Positions 5,657-12,352 of a DNA stretch of 12,352 nt are shown here, one piece after another. The notes under the pieces were generated by a model. It saw nothing but the letters and a program-made list of their open reading frames with translations. It searched no databases and had not been told where the DNA came from. Made by a program: the position numbers and the translations under genes. Position 1 is the first letter of the stretch. Every line of letters starts with the position of its first letter. Source of the DNA: an uncultured Bacilli bacterium (lineage in GTDB: Bacteria; Bacillota_I; Bacilli_A; RF39; UBA660); contig CAKONI010000011.1 in the NCBI GenBank assembly GCA_934097105.1, positions 1-12,352 on the forward strand, read 5' to 3'.

Positions 5657-6568
5657 GTGAAACATGTTGCAATTGAAAAGGCACCTAAAATTATAAGAAA
5701 TAATAATGAAATAGATATAACTAAAATAGAAAAGAAACCTTTTGGGGATAAGATAGTGCATTTTTGTGATGTTTTGTCTGATAATTTTGATGATAATGAT
5801 TTAAATAATTTTTATAATAATATAAATAATTTAAAGGTTTATAAAAAATCGTTTAAACTATTTAATTCTATTTTAGGAAAAGGAAGAGAGGGATTATACA
5901 AACCTGTAGGGAATAAACTTTATGTAGCGAAAGAATGTGAGGATGATACTACAATTTATCATGAACTTTTTCATATGAGTAGTTCTTTTGTTAAGGATAA
6001 ATTAATTTGTAGTGGTTTTGCTCAGATGAACAGTAAAAGTCATAATAAGACAGTTGGTGTTGGTATAAATGAGGGATATACGGAACTTTTGACTTCAAGA
6101 TATTTTAATAATGGAAAAATAAATACTTATTTAGAACAAACTATTATGTGTGATAATTTGGAGATTATAGTTGGAAAAGATAAGATGAAAAGTTTGTATT
6201 TAAATGGGGATTTGTATGCGTTAGTTATGGAACTTAGTAAATATATTTCTAAGGAGGAAATAATTGGTTTTATTTATTATTCAGATTTTATTACTAATCA
6301 TTTAAAAAGTAATAGTATAAATATAGAGGTTTTATTGCAGTGTATGAAGTACATAAATATTTTTTTAATTAATGCTTATCATAGGAGGTTAGAAAAAAGT
6401 TTAGAAGAAAAAAGCATTTCTTTAAAAAATGCTCTTGAAAAATATATTTTATTTTTAAGAAATATTAGGACTGATATTATGATTAGAAGAGTTAATTATA
6501 AGGTACTTGATATAGAAGAATTAGAGTCTTATTTGAATACTAATTATAAGAAATTAGTTAGAAAATAA
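5657..6568 (+). CDS. Putative zinc metallopeptidase (HELFH...NEGYTE, gluzincin-like)
   Basis: The frame from the ATG at 5642 has 308 residues. In that numbering, the zinc motif HELFH is at 107-111 and a downstream NEGYTE is at 143-148, whose first Glu would be the third zinc ligand as in gluzincins. The metal site looks complete. No signal peptide or membrane span is seen, so it is probably cytoplasmic. The rest is Lys/Asn/Ile-rich helix and matches no family I recognise. Start choice: the transcript should begin near 5636, leaving the ATG at 5642 with no room for a ribosome site, while GGAG at 5644-5647 is well placed for the GTG at 5657; the ATGs at 5642 and 5648 remain possible. It diverges from yunB and converges on rbfA. 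Substrate unknown. Confidence 0.75.
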   Translation: MKHVAIEKAPKIIRNNNEIDITKIEKKPFGDKIVHFCDVLSDNFDDNDLNNFYNNINNLKVYKKSFKLFNSILGKGREGLYKPVGNKLYVAKECEDDTTIYHELFHMSSSFVKDKLICSGFAQMNSKSHNKTVGVGINEGYTELLTSRYFNNGKINTYLEQTIMCDNLEIIVGKDKMKSLYLNGDLYALVMELSKYISKEEIIGFIYYSDFITNHLKSNSINIEVLLQCMKYINIFLINAYHRRLEKSLEEKSISLKNALEKYILFLRNIRTDIMIRRVNYKVLDIEELESYLNTNYKKLVRK

Positions 6569-6604
6569 TATTTAATATTGTTTTAATTGTTTATATATTT
6601 GCAC

Positions 6605-6635
6605 AAAAAAAGTTCCATTTTTAGGAACTATTTTT
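6605..6635. terminator. Bidirectional terminator between the metallopeptidase gene and rbfA
   Basis: Stem AGTTCC (6611-6616) with GGAACT (6624-6629) and a 7-nt loop. It is flanked by a run of As on the left (Us for the minus-strand rbfA operon) and of Ts on the right (Us for the plus-strand gene). The rbfA stop codon (6628-6630) is inside the stem. Confidence 0.85.
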
Positions 6636-6969
6636 CGTTTATTTCTTTTATTTTCTTTTCTATTTGTTCTCCATATTCGATTGAGTTATCATAATGGAAA
6701 CTTATTTGTGGCATTTTTCTTATTTCAATTCTTTTAGAAAGTTCTAATTCTATGTAATTTGCAGCGTGATTTAGGGCTTTTTCTGTTTCTTCTTTATATT
6801 CTCTATTTAAGCAAGTGAAGTATACTTTTGCAAAACTTAAATCATTTGATACGTCTGCGTCTGTTATTGATACAAATTTTATATGCGGATCTTTTATGTC
6901 TTCGAGAATAATGCTGCTGATTTCTCTAGTTATTAGGCTACCTATTTTTTTGGATTTTAAACTTTTCAT
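6628..6969 (-). CDS. rbfA: 30S ribosome-binding factor RbfA
   Basis: 113 residues, normal length. The KH-like RbfA fold is recognisable from DPHIKFVSITDADVS (27-41), LSFAKVYFT (44-52) and the closing IRKMPQISFHYDNS (83-96). It binds the 5' region of immature 16S rRNA in the 30S subunit during maturation and is important at low temperature. Its ATG overlaps the infB TGA as ATGA, so translation is coupled to infB. It is the last gene of the operon, and its stop is built into the terminator hairpin. Confidence 0.96.
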   Translation of the reverse strand: MKSLKSKKIGSLITREISSIILEDIKDPHIKFVSITDADVSNDLSFAKVYFTCLNREYKEETEKALNHAANYIELELSKRIEIRKMPQISFHYDNSIEYGEQIEKKIKEINEK

Positions 6970-9086
6970 CTTTTTATTTCCTCCATTTTATAGGTTTCAA
7001 TTCTATCTCCTTCTTTTATATCACTGAAGTTTTCTATAGTGATACCGCATTCTATGCCTTTTTTTACTTCGTTTACTTTATCTTTTCCTCTTTGAAGTGA
7101 GCCTATTTGTCCATCGTATATAACTATTCCATCTCTAATTACTCTTGCTTTGTCTGAATTTTTTATAACTCCTTCAGTTACGTATGATCCTGCGATTGTT
7201 CCAACTTTTGAGAATTTAAATAGTTGTCTAACTTCTACTTCTCCGAGTATTTTTTCTTCATATTCAGGATCTAACATACCTAAAATTGCGTCTTCTAGTT
7301 CTTCGATTATTTTATATATTACGTTATGAAGTCTAATATCCACGCCGTACTCTTTTGCAAGTTCATTTGTTTTGGAACTTGGTCTTACGTTGAATCCTAT
7401 TATTATGGCGTCTGATGCGTTTGCTAGTACTACATCGCTTTCTGTAATTGTTCCAACGCCGCTTCTTATAACTTCTACTTTTACGTCGTGTGAATCTATT
7501 TTAGAAAGTGATTGTTTTATTGCTTCTTCGCTACCTTTTACATCTGTTTTAAGTACTACACTTATTTTTTTGGCACCTTCTTTTACTTTACTGAATAAAT
7601 CTTCTAGAGTCATTCCTGATCTATTTGTGTTTTCTTCTTTGGCTCTTAGTTTTCTTTCGTCGGAAACTTTTCTGGCTTCTTTTTCTGTTTCAAAGGCCAT
7701 GAAACGATCGCCTGCTACTGGAAGATCATTTATTCCTGTTATTTCTACAGGGGTGCTTGGTCCTGCTGTTGCGATATTTTCTCCGTTTGCATTTTTTAAA
7801 GTTCTTACTTTACCGTAGTTTACTCCGACAACGATTGGATCTCCAAGTCTTAGGGTACCGTTTTGTATAAGTATTGTTACAACTGAACCGATATTTTTAT
7901 CAAGTCTTGCTTCGATAACTGACCCTATTGCATATCTTTTTGGATTTGCTTTTAATTCTTCCATATCTGCGATTAATAATATATTTTCTAAAAGTTCGTC
8001 AAGTCCAAGTTTTGTTTTTGCAGATATTTTATTAACTAGGGTATCTCCGCCCCATTCTTCTGGTGTAAGTCCTGCTTCTGAAAGTTCTGTTAAAACTTTT
8101 TCTGGGTTTGCGTCTGGTAAATCCATTTTGTTTATGGCTACGATAATCGGAACTTTGGCTGCTTTTGCGTGATCTATTGCTTCGATTGTTTGTGGTTTTA
8201 CTCCGTCTACTGCGGATACTATTATTATTACGATGTCTGTAACAGAGGCTCCGCGGGCTCTCATTTCTGTAAAGGCTTCGTGCCCTGGGGTGTCTATGAA
8301 TGTAATTGTTCTATCATTTGCTTTTACTTGATAGGCACCGATATGTTGAGTAATACCTCCTGCTTCGCCACTTACTACACTTGTACTTCTGATGGCATCT
8401 AAAAGTGATGTTTTTCCGTGGTCTACATGTCCCATGATGGTAACTACTGGAGGACGTTTTTCTAAGTCTTCTTCTTTGTCGATTACTTCATATTGTTCAA
8501 AGTTTGATATGTCTCTAGTTTCTTCTTTTTTTAGTTCTTTTCCATAGTCAAGTACTAAAAGTTCGGCCATTTGGAAATCTATACTTTGGTTAAGGTTTGC
8601 CATAGCGCCTAAGTCGAATAATTTTTTTATAAGTACTGAAGGAGATTCTCCGATTGAGTCTGCTAACATTTTTACAGTCATTCCTTCTTTGTAAAGTACT
8701 ATTTTATCATTTACTTTGTTATCGCTTTTTAATTTTTCTTTATGTTTATATAAACTTTTCTTTGCTTTTAAGAATTCTGCTGTTTCTTTTTTCTTGGTAG
8801 TTGTTTTCTTTTTTGCTTTATGTTTTGGGGATTTTTCTTCCTTTTCAATATGTAGATCTTCTTCTAATTCTTCTTCATCCATAGTTTCGAAAGTTTCATC
8901 GTTATTTTCGTCTTCGTTATCATTATCATTTTCTGATGATGCAAGTTCGTTATCTAAAAGAATAATATCATCTTCTGAGAGCATATCATCAAAGTCTTGT
9001 GCATTAATGCCTAATTTTTTACATAAATCTAGTATTTCTTTACTTTCCTTATTTACATCAACTGCATATTCTTTTACACTCATCAT
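6966..9086 (-). CDS. infB: Translation initiation factor IF-2
   Basis: 706 residues. An N-terminal IF2_N-like helical unit (1-47) is followed by an Asp/Glu/Asn-rich then Lys-rich linker (50-125), a second IF2_N unit (128-188), and the GTPase domain with G1 GHVDHGKT (219-226), switch [12 protein letters not shown] (242-252), G3 DTPGH (265-269), G4 NKMD (319-322) and G5 SAKT (355-358). Domains II, III and IV complete it to ..EMEEIKR. IF-2 brings fMet-tRNA to the 30S subunit and promotes subunit joining. Two ATGs in a row (9086, 9083) are possible starts, with GGTGAT upstream. It ends in ATGA overlap with rbfA. The single Trp (EEWGG) is TGG, and TGA is used as stop here. Confidence 0.98.
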   Translation of the reverse strand: MMSVKEYAVDVNKESKEILDLCKKLGINAQDFDDMLSEDDIILLDNELASSENDNDNEDENNDETFETMDEEELEEDLHIEKEEKSPKHKAKKKTTTKKKETAEFLKAKKSLYKHKEKLKSDNKVNDKIVLYKEGMTVKMLADSIGESPSVLIKKLFDLGAMANLNQSIDFQMAELLVLDYGKELKKEETRDISNFEQYEVIDKEEDLEKRPPVVTIMGHVDHGKTSLLDAIRSTSVVSGEAGGITQHIGAYQVKANDRTITFIDTPGHEAFTEMRARGASVTDIVIIIVSAVDGVKPQTIEAIDHAKAAKVPIIVAINKMDLPDANPEKVLTELSEAGLTPEEWGGDTLVNKISAKTKLGLDELLENILLIADMEELKANPKRYAIGSVIEARLDKNIGSVVTILIQNGTLRLGDPIVVGVNYGKVRTLKNANGENIATAGPSTPVEITGINDLPVAGDRFMAFETEKEARKVSDERKLRAKEENTNRSGMTLEDLFSKVKEGAKKISVVLKTDVKGSEEAIKQSLSKIDSHDVKVEVIRSGVGTITESDVVLANASDAIIIGFNVRPSSKTNELAKEYGVDIRLHNVIYKIIEELEDAILGMLDPEYEEKILGEVEVRQLFKFSKVGTIAGSYVTEGVIKNSDKARVIRDGIVIYDGQIGSLQRGKDKVNEVKKGIECGITIENFSDIKEGDRIETYKMEEIKR

Positions 9087-9110
9087 ATTTAATCACCACT
9101 TTCTTAAATT

Positions 9111-9368
9111 TTATATTAATTTCTTTAATTCATCATATATATCATCTTTTATTTTTACCTCTAAATATTTTTCTAAAATTTTACTTCTTTTTGCTTTTTC
9201 AATTACTTCTAAATCTTTTTTTAGGTATGCCCCTCGTCCATTTTGTTTTCCGGTTAGGTCTATTATTACTTCTTGAGAAGGGGTACGTACAATACGAACA
9301 AGTTCTTTTTTTGGTAATTTTTCACGTGATACTACACATGTTCTCATGGGTATTTTTTTAGTTTTCAT
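9111..9368 (-). CDS. rnpM: YlxR/RnpM family RNA-binding protein (DUF448)
   Basis: 85 residues. The family pattern is complete: KIPMRTCVVSREK (5-17), KKELVRIVRT (20-29), DLTGK (37-41) and GRGAY (44-48). In B. subtilis the YlxR protein has been reported to modulate RNase P and was renamed RnpM; that is knowledge of the family, not shown here. Its start lies inside the end of nusA (11-nt overlap) with no strong Shine-Dalgarno site, so it is likely translated by coupling to nusA. In most Bacillota the next gene is rplGA (ylxQ), but here infB follows after 24 nt. Confidence 0.93.
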   Translation of the reverse strand: MKTKKIPMRTCVVSREKLPKKELVRIVRTPSQEVIIDLTGKQNGRGAYLKKDLEVIEKAKRSKILEKYLEVKIKDDIYDELKKLI

Positions 9369-10434
9369 TTTCTGTTTTTATACTTATTCCCATTTCTTTT
9401 ACTTGTTCTGTATTTTTTACATCTATTTTATATTTTGTAAGGCGTGATGCTAGTTTTACGTTTTGTCCTTTTTTTCCTAAGGCAAGAGAGAAATCGTCTC
9501 CGTCTGCGATGGCTAGGGCTTCGCATTTTTTTGGATCTAGTATATAGACTCTTACGTTTTTAGCAGGATTAAGGGCGTTTGATATAAATTGTTCTTTATC
9601 GTCAGAGTATCTAATTATATCTAATTTTTCTCCGGATAATTCTTTCATAATTCCAGCGATTCTAGAGCCTTTTTCTCCGATGCAACATCCGATTGGATCG
9701 ATATTTGCATAGTCTGAGTAGACTGCTACTTTACTACGGGATCCTGCATCACGCGCTACGGCATAAATCATAACGGTTCCGTCTGATAGTTCTGGTATTT
9801 CAAGTTCAAACAATCTTTTTACGAAATTATAATGACTTCTGGAAAGGAGTATCATCATTCCTTTATTATTACTTGTTACTTTAGTAACATATGCTTTTAT
9901 AGTTGAACCCATTACTACTTTTTCGTTTCCGATTAGTTCACTTTTTGGAAGTATTCCGTTTACTCTTCCTAAATCGATGTAATAGTTATTTTCATCTTCT
10001 AGGGATACTATTCCTGATACTAGTTCTCCTTCTTTGTCTTGAAATTCTAGTGTTAAACTATTTCTTTCGGCTTCACGGATTTTTTGGACTACTACTTGTT
10101 TGGCAGTAGAGGCTGCTACTCTACCGAAATCGCTAGGGGTTACTTCTTCATCGATTGTATCTCCAATTTCAAGTGTTTTGTCAATGTTTTTAGCATCTTC
10201 TAGAGAAATTTCTATTTCGTCGTCCTCTACTTCTTCTACTACTGTTTTGTATGAATAAATTTTAATATCTCCGGTATCGCGATTAATACTAACTTTTGCA
10301 TTTGTCATTGAATTAAAATTTTTCTTATATGCAGATAAAAGTGCAAGTTCCATGGCTTCAAAAATAATGTCTCTGTCGATATGTTTTTCTTTTTCTAAAA
10401 GATCAACTGCATTTAAAAATTCTTTTCCTTTCAT
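9358..10434 (-). CDS. nusA: Transcription termination/antitermination factor NusA
   Basis: 358 residues from the ATG at 10434, which has AAAGGAGG nine bases upstream; the longer frame to 10467 has no such site. Domains: N-terminal polymerase-binding domain (1-125), S1 (about 137-201), KH1 with ARDAGSRSKVAV (227-238) and loop GEKG (253-256), KH2 with loop GKKG (320-323) followed by QNVKLASRLT. It lacks the acidic repeats found in some proteobacterial NusA, as is normal in Bacillota. It binds RNA polymerase and nascent RNA and stimulates pausing and hairpin termination. The start is one base after the rimP stop, so the two are coupled. Confidence 0.97.
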   Translation of the reverse strand: MKGKEFLNAVDLLEKEKHIDRDIIFEAMELALLSAYKKNFNSMTNAKVSINRDTGDIKIYSYKTVVEEVEDDEIEISLEDAKNIDKTLEIGDTIDEEVTPSDFGRVAASTAKQVVVQKIREAERNSLTLEFQDKEGELVSGIVSLEDENNYYIDLGRVNGILPKSELIGNEKVVMGSTIKAYVTKVTSNNKGMMILLSRSHYNFVKRLFELEIPELSDGTVMIYAVARDAGSRSKVAVYSDYANIDPIGCCIGEKGSRIAGIMKELSGEKLDIIRYSDDKEQFISNALNPAKNVRVYILDPKKCEALAIADGDDFSLALGKKGQNVKLASRLTKYKIDVKNTEQVKEMGISIKTENEN

Positions 10435-10435
10435 C

Positions 10436-10660
10436 TTAATTACCTCCTTTTTCTTTTGATGAAACATCTAACATATATTTTTCTTTTATATAATCTTTTT
10501 CATCCAGAACTTTATTTATGATTTTAGTTGCTTCGACTATTTTATCTATATCTAGTACGTCGCTACTATCTAAAATTATATTAAGTTCTCCTTTTTTATA
10601 TTCTAGTTTATCGATCCAAATATTTTTATCTTTTAAACTTTTTTCTAATTCTTCTTTCAT
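10436..10660 (-). CDS. rimP: Truncated ribosome maturation factor RimP (N-terminal domain only)
   Basis: 74 residues from the ATG at 10660, which follows AGGAGGATTT; an in-frame ATG at 10681 is upstream of that site and inside the leader hairpin. Recognisable RimP N-terminal domain pattern: WIDKLEYKKGELNIILD (15-31), the helix LDIDKIVEATKIINKVLDE (36-54), and YIKEKYMLDVSS (57-68), the equivalent of the family's Y-x-L-E-V-S-S-P. It stops where full RimP (about 150 residues) would go on to the PGLxRPL segment and the C-terminal SH3-like domain. nusA starts one base after the stop, so there is no room for a lost second half. RimP helps 30S assembly. The position in front of nusA is canonical and supports the identity. 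Confidence 0.8.
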   Translation of the reverse strand: MKEELEKSLKDKNIWIDKLEYKKGELNIILDSSDVLDIDKIVEATKIINKVLDEKDYIKEKYMLDVSSKEKGGN

Positions 10661-10679
10661 AAATCCTCCTAAACGAAAC

Positions 10680-10700
10680 AAAAAGTGGGTTTTCCCACTT
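10680..10700 (-). promoter_or_regulatory. Terminator-like 5' stem-loop in the rimP-nusA leader
   Basis: On the minus strand, AAGTGGG (10694-10700), a four-A loop, CCCACTT (10683-10689), then Us to 10680. It starts about 6 nt after the expected transcription start and lies 20 nt before the rimP Shine-Dalgarno site. It has the form of an intrinsic terminator but sits between promoter and first gene. It may be an attenuator (NusA autoregulation of this operon is known in B. subtilis) or a 5' stabilising hairpin. Confidence 0.7.
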
Positions 10701-10712
10701 CGTTGTAATTTG

Positions 10713-10740
10713 ATTATATCATAAATTTGGTAAAAATCAA
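10713..10740 (-). promoter_or_regulatory. SigA-type promoter of the rimP-nusA-rnpM-infB-rbfA operon
   Basis: On the minus strand, a -35 box TTGATT (10735-10740), a 16-nt spacer, and a perfect -10 TATAAT (10713-10718) with an extended TG. Transcription should start near 10706. Confidence 0.8.
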
Positions 10741-10962
10741 TAAATTTATTGCAATTAATTGATAATAAAATGTTTTTTGTTGATATATAAGTGTTATGAA
10801 AAGTTATTTCAGTACAGTTATAAGTTCTACTACATACTTTAAATATATGAGAAATAGTTTGAACAATGGCATATTTTATTTTATAAAGGATATTAAGGTT
10901 ACAAAAATATAGTGTGCTTTGTCTAATCTTTATATTTTTTATTATAGGTGTTATGAGTTTTA
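10741..10962. other. AT-rich intergenic region without a supported gene
   Basis: About 220 nt between the rimP promoter and the surface-protein stop codon. I see no convincing terminator for the gene to the right and no RNA gene. A 38-codon open frame (10796-10912, plus strand) lacks a ribosome binding site. Confidence 0.6.
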
Positions 10963-12352
10963 TTAACTTAAATTACTTATTATAGCACGAGTAGATCCAG
11001 AAGTATCCGCAGCGCCAGTTGTTATTCCTGATGAGAATAGGCCTGCTACTGATGATTCAATACTAGAACCACCACGACTAAACCAAGACTCATAATTAAT
11101 AGGTATATAAATCTTATCAGAATACCATACATTATTCGAACTAGTCGGAGCCATTTCTATAGTTGCATCTCCTAGTTTTCCTCTTGTATATTCCTTGTTG
11201 CTTGTTCCGTAACTATATTTATCATAATATCTTTTATTTGGAAAATTATATTTTCCTGTATATGTTTTGCCACTATTATATAAATATCCTGTAAATCCTG
11301 AATAATTGGTAACTGCAGAGTGACCGCTTAACATTTCGCCATTTGAATACACTAGATCACTCATCATATACTCATAGGCTCCTCCATTCATGTCGTATAT
11401 TCCATATATATTTCCGGTAGTTGAGGCAAGCACTCCTTTTTCTCCATTATATTTATTGGCATCAGTTGTACAAGTTGAGGAACTTGAAATTGCACCTATT
11501 GTGTCTGCACCAATACCTGTAATGATATTACTACTAGAACTATAACAATTATTTATTGTTATTTCACTGCATGTTCCATCAGTACATCTTCCATATTTTG
11601 AATGAGAAAGATATGTTACTGCTCCCCATTCCATATTCTTCATCATATGCACCTCATCAGTTGTATTAAGTCCATATTGATTTCCACTTTCTCTCATATT
11701 ATATATATCATTATAGAAAGTTCCTACCATTGCTCCTCTCCATGAAGTAGCATTTGGTATGATTTTTGGTCTTATTGTTGATAGATTACATCCAGATCCT
11801 ACCGCAGATGCACCACTAATAGTACAAGTTGTATCACTTGATACTTCAAACTTACCTACCCATGTTCCAGTAAGTTCTTCATCCTTATCTCTTACATTAT
11901 CATCATCTTTATCCCACCAAAAGGCTGGATGGGTATATGTACTAGTTCCTGCTTTTAAACTTCCATTTGTACTATCTGTACATGTCTCACTTGTTGATGA
12001 AGTTCCAGTTGCTGTATCACTGCATGAAATTGTTCCACTACTATTTGTTCCTTTTTCAAACTTTATCTTTATTTCTTCTGGTGTATTTGTATTTAAATAT
12101 GTATATGTATATCTTGGTATCCATACCCACATTGTATTTATATCAGAGATTGGTATTTCTGTTCCTGCTTTTGCTTTTAAATAAGTACTTCTATTAGCAT
12201 CTGTTACTGTTACTGCATTTGCCCAGATTTTATTATCATAATCATACCATTTATAATTTTTATCTTCATTATTTAAATCTGCTTTTTTCCAACTACTACT
12301 TGTCTCATCATAATAAACTGGTATCATATTATCAGAAAGAAGCGGCGCATTT
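10963..12352 (-). CDS. Large surface protein with FGE/C-type-lectin-like C-terminal half (5' end cut by window edge)
   Basis: The frame is open through the right edge (residues NAPLLSDN precede the Met at 12327), so the apparent start is internal and the N-terminus is missing. Numbering from that Met: NMIPVYYDET then WYDYDNKIWANAV (27-39), MWVWIPRYTY (66-75), HPAFWW (133-138), an acidic DKDDDNVRDKDEE (139-151) like a calcium loop, LTGTWVGKFE (152-161), RPKIIPNATSWRG (186-198), MEWGAVTYLSHSKYG (232-246), GIYDMNGGAYEYM (309-321) and WFSRGGSS...AGLFSSG (415-434). The last two resemble the YDMxGNVWEW and RGGS...FR motifs of the formylglycine-generating-enzyme/C-lectin fold. Cysteines often occur in close pairs. 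Such proteins form large families in uncultured gut Bacillota. A binding or adhesin role is likelier than catalysis. No enzyme or anchoring signal is visible. Confidence 0.8.
   Translation of the reverse strand, partial: NAPLLSDNMIPVYYDETSSSWKKADLNNEDKNYKWYDYDNKIWANAVTVTDANRSTYLKAKAGTEIPISDINTMWVWIPRYTYTYLNTNTPEEIKIKFEKGTNSSGTISCSDTATGTSSTSETCTDSTNGSLKAGTSTYTHPAFWWDKDDDNVRDKDEELTGTWVGKFEVSSDTTCTISGASAVGSGCNLSTIRPKIIPNATSWRGAMVGTFYNDIYNMRESGNQYGLNTTDEVHMMKNMEWGAVTYLSHSKYGRCTDGTCSEITINNCYSSSSNIITGIGADTIGAISSSSTCTTDANKYNGEKGVLASTTGNIYGIYDMNGGAYEYMMSDLVYSNGEMLSGHSAVTNYSGFTGYLYNSGKTYTGKYNFPNKRYYDKYSYGTSNKEYTRGKLGDATIEMAPTSSNNVWYSDKIYIPINYESWFSRGGSSIESSVAGLFSSGITTGAADTSGSTRAIISNLS

Noticed and set aside
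6966..6968. TGA read as tryptophan (Mycoplasma-type code)
   Set aside because: TGA ends infB in an ATGA overlap with rbfA and also ends the amidoligase; tryptophan is written TGG in infB. The standard bacterial code fits.
8716..9276. Long plus-strand open frames opposite infB, nusA and the surface genes
   Set aside because: Antisense shadows of strongly conserved or low-complexity minus-strand genes; Ser/Phe/Leu-rich translations with no ribosome site.
10796..10912. 38-codon plus-strand open frame starting MKSYFSTVIS
   Set aside because: No Shine-Dalgarno site and AT-rich context where such short frames arise by chance; no recognisable motif. A TGATATATA promoter-like string precedes it but is weak.

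Overview
The window is AT-rich, has Shine-Dalgarno sites of the AGGAGG type, and uses TGG for tryptophan and TGA as a stop. It carries the housekeeping order rimP-nusA-rnpM-infB-rbfA plus hup, yutD and yunB. This points to a low-GC Bacillota near the Bacilli, probably an uncultured gut lineage. That placement is inferred from gene content and style, not from any search. YunB is a sporulation-family protein, so the lineage has, or recently had, an endospore programme.

Layout on the + coordinate axis: (1) 1-3223 holds a duplicated cell-surface module read on the minus strand. It comprises a 726-residue secreted fibronectin-type-III protein with its own promoter, then a near-copy of that promoter driving a small membrane-anchored protein, followed directly by the start of a second copy of the FN3 gene that runs off the left edge. 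(2) 3225-3595 is the HU gene hup with promoter and terminator. (3) 3629-5566 is a minus-strand run yunB - yutD - amidoligase-family enzyme. (4) 5601-6568 is a divergent plus-strand HELFH metallopeptidase whose promoter overlaps the upstream region of yunB. (5) 6605-10740 is the translation/transcription operon rimP-nusA-rnpM-infB-rbfA, with a strong promoter and a terminator-like hairpin at the very 5' end of the transcript; rimP is only half the usual length and there is no rplGA (ylxQ) between rnpM and infB. (6) 10741-10962 shows nothing definite. (7) 10963-12352 is the 3' part of a large surface protein with an FGE/C-type-lectin-like C-terminal half, cut by the right edge.

The parts most worth a second look are the amidoligase placed beside sporulation gene yunB and facing a metallopeptidase, the RimP reduced to its N-terminal domain, and the surface-protein duplication in which the small membrane-protein gene is present in one copy and replaced by a 49-nt spacer in the other. 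All functional statements rest on motifs and family resemblance read by eye; no searches were run.
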